DNA of 64,000 nt from Prorocentrum cordatum (GCA_963575745.1 CAUYUJ010000867.1:1-64000); one strand, 5' to 3'. Numbered from the stretch's first letter, positions 1 to 12,135 are shown. Notes: a model not told the origin generated them from the letters alone. A program made the numbers and translations.

Positions 1-3000
1 TTTTCTATTTAACTCGAGCTGTAGGGCAGCTACAGTGCTGGTAAGCACACCTATCGCACTCAGAATAATCAGGCGCGTTCGCCTGTTGAATTCATATGTC
101 TGAACTCGGTCTGCTAGCCGAGCTAGGTCCGCAAACCTATTCGTATTATTCGAGTCAACTTGATATGCGTTGTCGGTATTTCCACTTAACTCGAGCTGCA
201 GGCCAGCTATTGTGCTGGTAAGCACACCTTTCACACTCAGAATAATCAGGCGCGTTGAATTCGCCTAATGAATCCATAGGTCTGAACTCGGTCTGCTAGC
301 TGAGCTAGGTCCGCAAACCTATTCGTATTATTCGAGTCAACTTGACACGCGTTGTCGGTATTTTCGACTTAACTCGAGCTCAGAATGATCAGGCGCGGTC
401 GTCGAATTCATAGGTCTCAACTCGATCTGCTAGCTCCTAGGTTCGCAAACCTATTCGAATTATTCGAGTCAACTTGATACGCGCTGTCGATATTTTCTAC
501 TTAACTCGAGCTGTATGGCAGCTGCAGTGCTGGTAAGCGCGCCGATCGCACTCAGAATATTCAGGCGCGTTCGCCTGTTGAATTCATAGGTCTGAACTCG
601 GTCTGCTATCCGAGCTAGGCCTGCACACCTATTCGTATTATTCGACTCCACTTGATACGCCTTGTCGGTATTTCCTACTAACTCGAGCTGTAGGGCAGTT
701 ACAGGTAAGCACGCCTATCGCACCGAGAATAATCAGGCGCGTTCGCCTGTCGAATCCAGAGCTCTGAAGTCGGTCTGCTGCGCGATCTAGAATCACGAAA
801 CTGTTCGTATTCTTCCAGTCATCTTGAGAGCTACTGTCGGCGTTCTGCACTTAGCTCAGGCTGTAGGGGGGCTGCAGGGCGGGTAATCACAGGACTCGAT
901 TCGGAGACATCAGACGCCTCTGTCTGCTGCATTCAGAGGTCCGGACTCGGTCTGATACTCGAATTGGGCTGAAAAACTATTTGTTCTCTGCAATTTTCTC
1001 CGACATTATATGTTGTCAGGAAGCTCTACGAGTCCCCCGGCGGTAACAAAGGTTGACGGTTTACCGCCGGCGCCCAGTTATAGCTGGAAGCTAAGAGTAA
1101 TTCCGGCGCGCTCCACAGCTAGTTGGCTCGAAAAATCTCGACGGAACTTTTGACAACTTTTGCTCGGTTGAAAATTATGTTCTCAAAATTTGAACATTCG
1201 TTAGAGCTCTAGTATTTTTTCCCGTGATATTCGATCTTATTCCCGCTCGCCATCTTGATCTCAGCTCGATCGGGTAACTTTGAAGGCCAAAAAGCACTGT
1301 GGCGGGAACGGCCGTTTCGAGTCATCTTGATACGCGCTGTCGGTTTTTCGAACATAACTCGAGCTCTAGGGCAGCTACAGAGCTGGTAAGCACAGCTAAT
1401 GCATGCAGAATGATCAGGCGCGTTCGCCTGTTGAATCCAGAGGTCTGAACTCGGTCTGCTAGCCGAGCTAGGTCCGCAAACCTATTCGTATTATTCGAGT
1501 CAACTTGAACGCGTTGTCGGTATTTTCAACTTAACTCGAGCTGTAGGGCAGCTACAGTGCTGGTGGGCACACCCATCGCATGCAGAATCATCTGGCGCGC
1601 TCGCCTGTTGAATCCATAGGTCTGAACTCGGTCTGCAAGCCGAGCTAGGTCCGCAAACCTATTCGTATTATTCGAGTCAACTTGATATGCGTTGTCGGTA
1701 TTTTCCACTTAACTCGAGCTGCAGGCCAGCTATTGTGCTGGTAAGCACACCTTTCACACTCAGAATAATCAGGCGCGTTGAATTCGCCTAATGAATCCAT
1801 AGGTCTGAACTCGGTCTGCTAGCTGAGCTAGGTCCGCAAACCTATTCGTATTATTCGAGTCAACTTGATACGCGTTGTCGGTATTTTCGACTTAACTCGA
1901 GCTGTAGGGCAGCTACAGTGCTGGTAAGCACGCCTATCGCAGGCAGAATGATCAGGCGCGGTCGTCGAATTCATAGGTCTCAACTCGATCTGCTAGCCGA
2001 CCTAGGTTCGCAAACCTATTCGTATTATTCGAGTCAACTTGATACGCGCTGTCGGTATTTTCTACTTAACTCGAGCTGTATGGCAGCTGCAGTGCTGGTA
2101 AGCGCGCCTATCGCACTCAGAATATTCAGGCGCGTTCGCCTGTTGAATTCATAGGTCTGAACTCGGTCTGCTAGCCGAGCTAGGCCCGCACACCTATTCG
2201 TATTATTCGACTCAACTTGATACGCCTTGTCGGTATTTCCTACTAACTCGAGCTGTAGGGCAGTTACAGGTAAGCACGCCTATCGCACTCAGAATAATCA
2301 GGCGCGTTCGCCTGTCGAATCCAGAGCTCTGAAGTCGGTCTGCTGCGCGATCTAGAATCACGAAACTGTTCGTATTCTTCCAGTCATCTTGAGAGCTACT
2401 GTCGGCGTTCTGCACTTAGCTCGGGCTGTAGGGGGGCTGCAGGGCGGGTAATCACAGGACTCGATTCGGAGACATCAGACGCCTCTGTCTGCTGCATTCA
2501 GAGGTCCGGACTCGGTCTGATACTCGAATTGGGCTGAAAAACTATTTGTTCTCTGCAATTTTCTCCGACATTATATGTTGTCAGGAAGCTCTACGAGTCC
2601 CCCGGCGGTAACAAAGGTTGACGGTTTACCGCCGGCGCCCAGTAACTCGTAGAGCTTCCCTTAGCTAGTTATAGCTGGAAGCTAAGAGTAATTCCGGCGC
2701 GCCCCAGAGCTAGTTGGCTCGAAAAATCTCGACGGAACTTTTGACAACTTTTGCTCGGTTGAAAATTTTGTTCTCGAAATTTGACATTCGTTAGAGCTCT
2801 AGTATTTTTTTCCCGTGATATTCGATCTTATTCCCGCTCGCCATCTTGATCTCAGCTCGATCGGGTAACTTTGAAGGCCAAAAAGCACTCTGGCGGGAAC
2901 GGCCGTTTCGAGTCATCTTGATACGCGCTGTCGGTTTTTCGAACATAACTCGAGCTCTAGGGCAGCTACAGAGCTGGTAAGCACAGCTAATGCATGCAGA

Positions 3001-4226
3001 ATGATCAGGCGCGTTCGCCTGTTGAACCCAGAGGCCTGAACTCGGTCTGCTAGCCGAGCTAGGTCCGCAAACCTATTCGTATTATTCGAGTCAACTTGAA
3101 CGCGTTGTCGGTATTTTCAACTTAACTCGAGCTGTAGGGCAGCTACAGTGCTGGTGGGCACACCCATCGCATGCAGAATCATCAGGCGCGCTCGCCTGTT
3201 GAATCCATAGGTCTGAACTCGGTCTGCAAGCCGAGCTAGGTCCGCAAACCTATTCGTATTATTCGAGTCAACTTGATATGCGTTGTCGGTATTTTCCACT
3301 TAACTCGAGCTGCAGGCCAGCTATTGTGCTGGTAAGCACACCTTTCACACTCAGAATAATCAGGCGCGTTGAATTCGCCTAATGAATCCATAGGTCTGAA
3401 CTCGGTCTGCAAGCTGAGCTAGGTCCGCAAACCTATTCGTATTATTCGAGTCAACTTGATACGCGTTGTCGGTATTTTCGACTTAACTCGAGCTGTAGGG
3501 CAGCTACAGTGCTGGTAAGCACGCCTATCGCAGGCAGAATGATCAGGCGCGGTCGTCGAATTCATAGGTCTCAACTCGATCTGCTAGCCGACCTAGGTTC
3601 GCAAACCTATTCGTATTATTCGAGTCAACTTGATACGCGCTGTCGGTATTTTCTACTTAACTCGAGCTGTATGGCAGCTGCAGTGCTGGTAAGCGCGCCT
3701 ATCGCACTCAGAATATTCAGGCGCGTTCGCCTGTTGAATTCATAGGTCTGAACTCGGTCTGCTAGCCGAGCTAGGCCCGCACACCTATTCGTATTATTCG
3801 ACTCAACTTGATACGCCTTGTCGGTATTTCCTACTAACTCGAGCTGTAGGGCAGTTACAGGTAAGCACGCCTATCGCACCCAGAATAATCAGGCGCGTTC
3901 GCCTGTCGAATCCAGAGCTCTGAAGTCGGTCTGCTGCGCGATCTAGAATCACGAAACTGTTCGTATTCTTCCAGTCATCTTGAGAGCTACTGTCGGCGTT
4001 CTGCACTTAGCTCGGGCTGTAGGGGGGCTGCAGGGCGGGTAATCACAGGACTCGATTCGGAGACATCAGACGCCTCTGTCTGCTGCATTCAGAGGTCCGG
4101 ACTCGGTCTGATACTCGAATTGGGCTGAAAAACTATTTGTTCTCTGCAATTTTCTCCGACATTATATGTTGTCAGGAAGCTCTACGAGTCCCCCGGCGGT
4201 AACAAAGGTTGACGGTTTACCGCCGG
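1..4226 (+). repeat. Higher-order satellite repeat, period 1.57-1.59 kb
   Basis: Long near-identical blocks recur at a spacing of 1565 and then 1591 bp: the M1 hairpin lies at 1037-1070, 2602-2635 and 4193-4226, and the blocks at 1526-1708 and 1918-2154 reappear at 3117-3299 and 3509-3745. Each block holds about six to seven ~178-bp satellite monomers, then M1, a short M2-like segment and M3. The first copy is partial because the window cuts it, and it lacks a ~26-bp stretch present after the second M1. Divergence between copies is only scattered single bases, so the amplification is recent. No coding gene is supported. Confidence 0.9.
1037..1070 (+). repeat. M1 hairpin motif (representative of many copies)
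   Basis: A perfect 10-bp inverted repeat, CCGGCGGTAA / TTACCGCCGG, flanks a 14-nt loop carrying AAGGTTGACGGT. It is preceded by GGAAGCTCTACGAGTCCC and followed by CGCCCAG. Further plus-strand copies: 2602-2635, 4193-4226, 18418-18451, 20026-20059, 20965-20998, 21877-21910, 22776-22809, 23895-23928, 32229-32262, 33387-33420, 34687-34720 (damaged right arm), 39335-39368, 47945-47978 and 49232-49265. A GTGACC...GGTTCACCGCC variant ends M4 cassettes (4532-4564, about 11294, 49898, 50380, 50650, 58857). Inverted copies lie near 6557, 7403, 12700-12733, 13210, 52130, 52486, 54065 and 57397. It marks cassette borders and the retroelement insertion points. Confidence 0.9.
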
Positions 4227-4575
4227 CGCCCAGTTGGCCCAGCCGGCCGAGGCGGACAATGTGGTAACTTTTGGGTGGTTTTGCGAAAATTTGAAAGATA
4301 TTTGACCATTTATTTTGAAAAAGCAGATTTTTACGCCGAGCATTGGCATATGAACTCCTCTCTGACAGCAGCTCAGCTCTCTCGATGCATTTTTGCATGA
4401 GTTGACTTCCGGGAACTGAGCGAATATGAACGTCGAAAAAATCGAATTTCGAGATTTTTGAAAAATCTCCATGTTTTGATTCTGTGTCGATTCTCTGCAC
4501 TCTTACTAGTGAGAGGAGCTCTACGAGGTTCCCGGCGGTGACCAGGTTGACGGTTCACCGCCGGCGCCAGTCCAA
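4227..4575 (+). repeat. M4 cassette ending in an M1-variant hairpin
   Basis: This stretch runs from the GTTGGCC...GCCGAGGCGGACAATGTG start through 'TTTATTTTGAAAAAGCAGATTTTTACG' (split here by wording, not a single conserved motif) to GAGCTCTACGAGGTTCCCGG and the hairpin at 4532-4564. The same order of landmarks recurs near 10640-10950, 11040-11330, 49600-49920, 50080-50410, 55230-55575, 58540-58890 and 60240-60560. No coding potential was recognised. Confidence 0.75.
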
Positions 4576-5521
4576 GAAATTTCAGACCTCTCGATGCAAC
4601 AGCCGAACGCCCCCGATGCTTCTGGATTGTCTTCTTTACGAGCTCTGTAGTGCGAATCGACTCCTGTGATTACCACTCAGCCCGAGTTAAGTGCAGGAAA
4701 CCGACAGAACCTCTCAGGATGACTGGATGACTCGAGCAATACAATAGCTTTGCGGACCTAGTTCGGGCAGCAGACCGAGTTCCGAGCTCTGGATTCGACA
4801 GACGGATGCGCCTGATGTCTTCAAATCGATTCCTGTGACCACCAGCACTGTAGCCCCCCTCTGCCCGAGTTGAGTGCAGAAAACCGAAAGCACTTCTCAA
4901 GATGACTCAAACAATACGAATAGTTTCGCGATTCTAGATCGGACAGCAGACCGAGTTCAGAGCTCTGGAGTCAACAGGCAAATGCGACTGATGATTCTGA
5001 ATCAGTTTCTGTAAGTATCGGCTCCGTAGCTGTCCTATAGCTCGAGTTAAGTACAGAAAACCGAGAGCGTCTGTCGAGATAATTCGAATAATACGAATAG
5101 GTTTACGGACCTAGCTCGGCTAGCAGACCGAGCTCAGACCTTTCGATTCAACAGGCGAACGCGCCTCATCATTCTGAATCGATTAGCTGTGCTTACTAGT
5201 TTTGTAGCTGTCCTGAAGATCGAGTTATGTTCAGAAAACCGTCATCGCGTGTCAGGATGACTTGAAAGCGCCGATCCCGGCACAGTGCTTTTCGATAGTA
5301 ATATTCACCCGAGCGAGCTGAGACCAAGGCGGCGGCGGGAATAAGATCGAATATCACAGGAAAAAATATTAGAGCTCCAACGAATGTTCAAATTTTGAGA
5401 ACAAAACTTTCAACCGACCAAAAGTCAGCAAAAGTTCAGTCGAGATTTTTCTTGCCAACTAGCTCTCCAGCGCGCCGGAATTACTCTTAAGCTTCCAGCA
5501 ATAACTTGCTGAGGGAACCTC
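4576..5521 (-). repeat. Inverted satellite block with inverted M3 and M2
   Basis: The 178-bp satellite reads on the minus strand here (for example CAGACCGAGTTCAGAGCTC, the reverse complement of the usual phrase). It is followed at 5280-5520 by inverted M3 (GGGAATAAGATCGAATATCA) and inverted M2 (CTAGCTCTCCAGCGCGCCGG). Nothing resembling a gene is present. Confidence 0.8.
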
Positions 5522-5972
5522 TACAAGTTACGCGTGCAGGCACGCGTGGACGCGTGCCCGAAGCGCTCCCGGACCCGCTGCCAGGTTTTACAGGCCGCTG
5601 CAAGGATCCTGGACCGGCGGAGATGGGCTGCTGGCAGGCACCACCACTATCCGGCTTGTAATTTAAAACCCTCTAGTTCTCAGAGAGCTCCCCGGGTATC
5701 TAAAACCCTTTAGCTCTCAGAGAGCTCTCCGGGAACCTGCTCAGATAGGAGTTTTTTAACGCCCTGTACGATCTCGCTTGCCCGGAACGCGGGCGCGCCA
5801 ACCCCGGGTCCTCGTCCCCAGGGCGCAGCGTGCCCGAGGCGTGGTGGCGCTGGAAAGCTTGCCTGGCGCTCTCCTGAAGGGCTGAGAGCGACGCTTCCAC
5901 GCGTGCCTGCACGTGTTTCTGAAGCGCTGCCAAGGAGCCATCCGGGAACTGACGAAGCGCTTCGGCGACGCT

Positions 5973-6008
5973 TCCACGCGTGCCTGCACGCGTGCAGGCA
6001 CGCGTGGA
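5973..6008. repeat. Perfect 36-bp palindrome
   Basis: The half-site TCCACGCGTGCCTGCACG is followed directly by its exact reverse complement, with no spacer. It is the centre of a GC-rich unit. Confidence 0.95.
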
Positions 6009-6283
6009 CGCGTGCCCGAAGCGCTTCCGGACCCGCTGCGAGGTTTCACAGGCCGCTGCGGGGATTCTGGACCGGCGGAGATGGGCTGCTGGCAGGCACC
6101 ACACAGTCCGGCTTCTAATCTAAAACCCTCTAGCTCTCAGAGAGCTCTCCGGGAAAAACCCGGAGAGCAAAGAGAACACGCGCCAGAAAGCTATCCTGGC
6201 GAGCCCTCTGACGCCCCCGTGAAGCGCTTCTGGAGCTCTGGGGGGCTCCCCCGCAGCGCCTCTGAAGCGCTGCCAGGATCGCG

Positions 6284-6319
6284 TCCACGCGTGCCTGCAC
6301 GCGTGCAGGCACGCGTGGA
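6284..6319. repeat. Perfect 36-bp palindrome
   Basis: Same sequence as at 5973-6008: TCCACGCGTGCCTGCACG plus its exact reverse complement. Confidence 0.95.
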
Positions 6320-6430
6320 CGCATGCCGGAAGCTCTCCCGGACGGGCTGCGACCTAGGCAAGTTGCTGCGAGGATCCTGGACTGGCGAAGATGGGTTGCT
6401 GGCGGGCACCACCACCGTCCGGAGACCACA

Positions 6431-7255
6431 TGTAAAGAGCTTCATAAAGCGTCAGCTGAAAACTCGAAAAATTCTTTTCTTGCTTTTGATCGCGTGTCGT
6501 TTCCCCGAAGTGTTTTAATAGTAATACTGCAGCTACAGACCTGAGAATTTAATTGGGAGCCGGCAGTTAACCGTCAACCAGGTTACCACCGGGAGCCTTG
6601 TAGAGCTCTTTTCTCGTGCGGGGCTGCCCGGTGCACATTTCGGGGGTTTTCTTGAAGATTTCTGTGCAAAAGAGCTCTCGAGCTCATCTGCAGCTCGAGT
6701 TAAGTGGAAAAAGCACCATCAGTTTGAAAAAAATCGGTCGCATACGAAATAGTTTTGCGGACCTAGCTCGGGTGGCAGACTGTGTTCAGAGCTCTAGATG
6801 CTCCAGCCGAGCGCCCCTGATGATTCCGGATCGCCTTCTGTGCGTACCAGCTCTGCAACTCTGCAACAGCTTCAGTTAAGTACAGAAGACCGACAGCCCC
6901 TAAAAAGAGAACTTGAAGAAAATGAATAGTTTTGCGGACCGAGCTTGAGTAGCAGACCGAGTTCAGATCGCTCGATGCAACAGACAGACGCAGCTTATAA
7001 TACCGAATCCTTTTATGTGCGTACCAGCTCTGCAGCTGTTCGGAATTGAGAGTTAAGTACAAAAATCCGACAGCACTCGTCTAAATGACTCGAAGAATAC
7101 GAATAGGTTTACAGACCGAGCTCTCGATGGGACAGACGAATGCGCCTGATAATTCTGAATTGGTTTCTGTAAGTATCAGCTCTCTAGCTGTCTCAAATCT
7201 CGAGATAAGTATAGAAAACCTTCAATGCGTGTGAAGATGACTCGAAACAGCCGTC
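6431..7255 (-). repeat. Inverted M1, M4 tail and inverted satellite
   Basis: An inverted M1 variant lies near 6557-6600 (CAGTTAACCGTCAACCAGG...). It is followed by inverted satellite monomers to about 7255, recognisable by repeated GCAGACCGAGTTCAGA phrases. No gene seen. Confidence 0.7.
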
Positions 7256-7925
7256 GGTTCCAGCAAGCCTTTTGATAGTAATATTGCATCTACGGACCTG
7301 ATAATTTAACTGGCAGCGGCGTAACCCACTACAGGTGGAAAAAATACCGGTCCAAAACGAAATGTAAAAATTAGCACGAAAAATCTGGTTTCTCAAAATG
7401 AACTGGCGCCGGCGGTGAACCGTCAACCTGGTCACCGCCGGAAACCTTGTAGAGCTCCTTGCATGCATGAGAGTGCTCAAACGCGAAAGAGAGCTTCTGG
7501 AAGCATTTCTCGAAAAAATATAAATAGATGTTTTTCATGTCGACACACAGTTGGTTCCCCCAAGTGTTTCGAAAGTAAATGTGTGCCTACAGAGCTCATA
7601 TTAAGACGCAGACGCTAGTCTTCTACAGGTGCGAGAAATCTGGTTTCTGAAAACGATGGTCAAATATCTTCAAATCTTCGCAGAACCGACCCAAAGTTAC
7701 ATATTGTCCGTTCTGGCCGGGTCGGTCAATTAGCTCCACCCGCGCCGGATTTTCTCTAGCTCATCGACAACGAAGAGCTCTACAAGGCATTGTCAAATAT
7801 CTTTCAAATCTTAAGAAAACCGACCCAAAGTTGTTACATTGTCTTTTCTCGCCGGGTCAACCGACTAGCTCCAGCCCGCGCGAAGTTTCTCTTAGCTCAT
7901 CGATGCCGAAGAGCTCTACGGGGTA
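7256..7925 (-). repeat. Inverted M4 cassette fragments
   Basis: Contains an inverted M1 variant near 7403-7440. From 7640 it holds inverted M4 text (ACCCAAAGTTACATATTGTC, GCCGAAGAGCTCTACGGGG). Several copies are truncated against each other. No gene seen. Confidence 0.7.
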
Positions 7926-9245
7926 CTTGGTAGCTTTCAAAACCCGGAGAGCGAAGAGACTGTCGGGGAAAGGAAATCTTTCCTAGAGAGCTCTGGGGGG
8001 CTCCCCTGCAGCGCTTCTGAAGCGCTGCCAGAAACGCTTCCACGCGTGCCTGCACGCGTGCAGGCTCACGTGGACATCACCCCCGAACCAGCTGCCGGCT
8101 CGGGCGAGCCGCTCCGAGGCTCGTGGGCCGCCGTGGAGGAGCCCCCGGCGGGCACCCCAACCGTCCGGCTTCTAATCTAAAGCCCTCTAGCTCTCAGAAG
8201 ACCCTCGGGGACGGGAAATCTTTCCTGGAGGGCTCTGGAGGCTCCCTGGAAGCGCTTCGAAAGTGCTGCAGGCGCGCTTCCACGCATGCTTGCCGGCGTG
8301 CAGGCACGCGTGGACGCGTGCCCGAAGCGCTCCCGGACCCGCTGCGACCCTGGGCGAGTCGCTGCGAGGACTCTGGACCTCTGTGGGGGAGCTGCTGGCA
8401 GGCACCACCACCGTCCGTCTTCAAATCTAAAACCCCCCCAGCTCTCGAAGAGCTCTCCGGGAAAAACCCGGAGAGCAGAGCGACCCTCGGAGACGGGAAA
8501 TCTTTCCTGGAGAGCTCTAGGGGGCTCCTTGACGCGCTTCGAAAGCGCTGCCAGGCACGCTTCCATACGTGCCTGCACGCGTGCAGGCACGCGTGGACGC
8601 TTGCCGGAAGCGCTCCCGGACGGGCTGCGACCCCAAACGAACTCCTGCGGGGATTCTGGACCGCCGTGGAGAAGCTCCTGGCAGGCACCACCACCGTCCG
8701 GCTTCTAATCTAAAACCCTCTAGCTCTCAGAGAGCTCTCCGGGAACATTGTCCGTCGGGGCCGGGTCGGTCAACTACCTGCACCCCGCGCCCGAATTCCT
8801 TTAGCTCATCGATGCCGAAGAGCTCTACGCGGTACTAGTTCCACCCCGCGCCAGAATTCCTCTAGCTCATCGATGCCGAAGAGCTCTACAAGGTAAGTTA
8901 CCACTTTGTTCATTCTGGTCACGTCGGCCAACTAGCTCCATCCCGCGCCGGAAAACCTCTAGCTCGTCGATAACGAAGAGCTCTACAAGGTAAGAGATCA
9001 CACACCGGAAAGCTGTCCTGGCGAACCCGCGGACGCTCTCGCGAGGTGCTTCTGGAGCTCTGGGGGGCTCCCCTGCAGCGCTTCTGAAGGGCTGCCAGGA
9101 ACGCTTCCACGCATGCCTGCACGCGTGCAAGGCACGCGTGGACGCCTGCCGGAAGCTCTCCCGGACCCGCTGCCGGGACGGGCGAGTCGCTGCGAGGATC
9201 CTGGACCGGCGGAGATGGGCTGCTGGCGGGCACCACTACTGTCGG
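7926..9245 (-). repeat. GC-rich palindromic units, inverted, with M4 spacers
   Basis: Four inverted GC-rich units lie at about 7926-8190, 8190-8440, 8440-8745 and 9000-9245. Between 8745 and 8995 are three short inverted M4 ends (GATGCCGAAGAGCTCTACG). The palindrome centres at about 8040, 8285, 8560 and 9108 are imperfect. Several overlapping ORFs of 90-200 codons on both strands are by-products of the composition. Confidence 0.8.
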
Positions 9246-10540
9246 GCTTCTCATACCTCGTTGAGCTCTTCGGCATCGATGAGCTAGAGGAATTCCGGCG
9301 TGGGGTGGAGCTAGTTGGCCGACCCGGCCTGGGCGGGCAAAGTTCCCAGAGAGCTCACTGAGAGCTAGAGGGTGTCAGATTAGAAGCCGGACAGTGGAAG
9401 TGCCCGCCAGCAGCCCATCTCCGCCGGTCCACGACCCCCGCAGCGCCTCGCCGGAGGTCGCAGCGGGTCCGGGGGCGCTTCCGGCAGGCGTCCACGCGTG
9501 CCTGCACGCGCGCAGGCACACGTGGAAGCGTTCCTGGCAGCGCTTTCGAAGCGCTTCAGGGGAACCCCCCAGAGCTGTCCAGGGAAGATTTCCCGTTCCG
9601 GAGGTCTCTTCGCTCTCCGAGTTTTGGACGCTGCCAAGTTCCCAGAGAGCTCCCTTGGAGCTATAAGGTTTTAGATTAGAAGTCAGACGGTGGTGGTGAC
9701 GGCCAGCAGCCCATCTTCGCCGCTCCAGAATCCCCGCAGAAAGTTGTTTGACCCGGCAGCGGGTCCGGGAGCGCTTCCGGCACGCGTCCTCGCGGGCCAG
9801 CACGCATGCAGGCACGCGTGGAAGCGTGCCTGGCAGCGCTTGAGAAGCGCTCCACGAGAGCCCCCCAGAGCCCGGAACGAAAGTTTTGCAGAGTGGTCCG
9901 TTCGCTCTCCGGGTTTCGGACGCTACCAAGTTCCCGGAGAGCTAGCTCTCTGAGAGCTAGAGGGTTTGAGATTAGAAGGCGGACGGTGGTGGTGCCCGCC
10001 AGCAGCCCATCTCCGCCGGTCCACGATCCCCGGAGAGGGTTGCCGGGCCCGGCAGCGGGTCCGGGAGAGCTTCCGGCAAGCGTCCGCGCGTGCCTGCACG
10101 CGCGCAGGCACGCGTGGAAGCGTTCCTGGCCGCGCTTCAGAAGCGCTGCAGGGGAGCCCCCAAGAGCTCCAGAAGCGCTTCACGCGAGCGTCTGAGAGCT
10201 CGCCAGGAAAGCTGTCCGGTGTGTGTTCTCTTTGCTCTCCGGGTTTTCGACGCTACCAAGTTCCCTGAGAGCTCTCTGAGAGCTAGAGGGCTTCAGATTA
10301 GAAGCCGGACGGTGGTGGTGCCCGCCAGCAGCCCATCTCCGCCGCTCCACGATCCTCGCAGCAACTCGCCCGTGCCGGCAGCGTGTCCGGGGGAGCGCTT
10401 CCGGCACGCGCCCATGCGTGCGTGGACGCGTGCAGGCACGCCTGGAGACGATCCTGGCAGCGCTTTCGAAGCGCCTCAGGGGGGCCCCACAGAGCTCTCC
10501 AGGGAAGATTTCCCGTTCCGGAGGTCTCTTCGCTCTCCGG
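9246..10540 (+). repeat. GC-rich palindromic units, direct tandem
   Basis: After an M4 start (9246-9350) the GC-rich unit switches to the plus strand and repeats in tandem. The landmark GATTAGAAG occurs at 9378, 9674, 9970 and 10296, so units are 296, 296 and 326 bp. Each starts near CCCGGAGAGC and ends near GCTCTCCGGGTTTTGGACGC. The region 8.7-9.4 kb is therefore a head-to-head junction of two arrays. Confidence 0.85.
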
Positions 10541-11570
10541 GTTCCTCGTAGAGCTCTTCGTACCTCGTAGAGCATCCCTAAGCTAGTACCTCGTAGAGCT
10601 CTTCGTCGTCGATGTGCTAGAGGACTTCCGGCGCGGGCTGGAGCTAGTTGGCCGACCCGGTCTTAAGGGACAAGGTGGTAACTTTGGGTAGTTTTTGAGA
10701 AAGCAGATTTTTACGCCGAGCATTGGAACAAAAAAATCGTTCCCAGAGCAGCTCAGCTCTCTAGAGCCAATTTTACCATCGGGAAATTAGGAGCAACCGA
10801 AACGAAGTTGACAACCAAACATAAAAATTCGAAGATTTTTCTCGAAATGCTCCAATGAGCTGTCTGCTGTAAATCTAAGCACTCTTACGCGTGCAAAGAG
10901 CTCTACGAGGTTCCCTGCGGTGACCAGTCTGACGGTTCACCGCGGGCGCCAGTTAGAGATGAGCTACAGGAATTCCGGCGCGGGGTGGAGCTAGTTGGTC
11001 GACCGGGCCAGAAAAGAAGATGTGATAACTTTGGGTCGGTTATGCTAAGATTCTAAAGATATTCGACAATTTATTTTAAGAAAGCAAATTTTTACTCCGA
11101 GCATTCGTATCTCAACTTCATTCTGCGAGCAGCTCGGCCCTTTCGAGAAAGTTTTACTATCCAATCATTTGGAGGGACCGACGTCACGTTGACACCGAGA
11201 AATGCAAATATGACGTTTTTCTAAAAATGCTCTGAGAAGCTGTCTGCTTTAAATCTGAGCACTCTCACGCGTGCAAGAAGCTCTACGAGGTTCCCGGCGG
11301 TGACCCAGTTGACGGTTCACCGCCGGCGCCAGTTGGCAAGAAACATCTCGACGGACCTCTTGCTGACTTTTGCTCGGTTGAAAATTTTGTTTTCGGAATA
11401 CCTCGCAGAGATCTTCGGCATCGATGAGCTAGAGGAATTCCAGCGCGGGGTGGAGATAGTTGCCCGACCCGACCAGAAGAGACAATGTGACAACTTTGGG
11501 TCGGTTTTGCTAATATTTGAAGGATATTTGACAATTCATTTTGAGAGCCGATATTTTGCCGATGTGTAGA
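10541..11570 (+). repeat. M4 cassettes, direct tandem
   Basis: Three cassette starts (CTCGTAGAGCTCTTCG at about 10546 and 10590; CTCGCAGAGATCTTCGGC near 11400) and two hairpin ends (near 10915, damaged; 11294-11327) are visible. Short M2/M3 text (GACTTTTGCTCGGTTGAAAA) is spliced in at about 11340-11400. No gene seen. Confidence 0.75.
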
Positions 11571-12135
11571 GGGTTATGCCGCGTCTGCCAGTAAAATTCT
11601 CAGGTCCCTAGATGGAATATTACCATCAAAATTCTTGAGGGAACCGATTGTGTTCCGAGTCATCCTGACACGCGTTGACGGTTCCTGGTACTTAACTCGA
11701 GATTTAGGGTAGCTACAGAGCTCATAATTAGAAAGCTTTTGGAAATCATCAGGCGCGTTCGTGCGTTGCATCCAGAGGTCTGAACTCGGTCTTATAATCG
11801 AGCTAGGTCCGCGAAACTATTTGTATCCTTCGAGTCATTTGACAAGTCTTCTCGGTTTCGTGTACTTAACTGAAGATTTAGAAGAGCTACAGAGCTGGTA
11901 CGCATATAAACCGATCCAGCACCACCCGGCGCGTTCTTTTCTCGCATCGAGCGGTCTCAACTCGGTTAGGTACTCGAGCTAGTTCCGCGAAGCGAAGATG
12001 CAAAATGAAAAAACGTATTTTCCCAATTTTTTCTTCATGCGGGAGAAAGCTTTTTCGTGTTCTCTGAGCTGCGCCGCGCGATAAGAGAGCTCTACGAGGC
12101 CCCCGGCGACACTTGGTTACCGGTTTACCGCCGGA
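11571..12135 (+). repeat. Diverged satellite monomers and an M1 remnant
   Basis: Three diverged satellite monomers run to about 11990, then an AT-rich stretch, then GAGAGCTCTACGAGGCCCCC followed by a damaged M1 at about 12097-12135. No gene seen. Confidence 0.65.

Larger units (their letters stand above)
5522..6430 (-). repeat. GC-rich palindromic repeat units, inverted orientation
   Basis: Units begin or end at CTCTCAGAGAGCTCTCCGGG (with the TCCGGCTTCTAATCTAAAACC boundary beside it) and centre on a CACGCGTG-rich palindrome. Two centres are perfect 36-bp palindromes (5973-6008 and 6284-6319). Long overlapping ORFs on both strands reflect high GC and lack of stop codons rather than genes. Confidence 0.8.

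Noticed and set aside
1526-3745. 60-78-codon ORFs repeated in the satellite
   Set aside because: They recur only because the DNA recurs, differ in frame between monomers and contain no recognisable domain.
5913-6518. 201-codon ORF in inverted GC-rich units
   Set aside because: Same palindrome-derived peptide, running out into unrelated repeat DNA; no codon or homology support.
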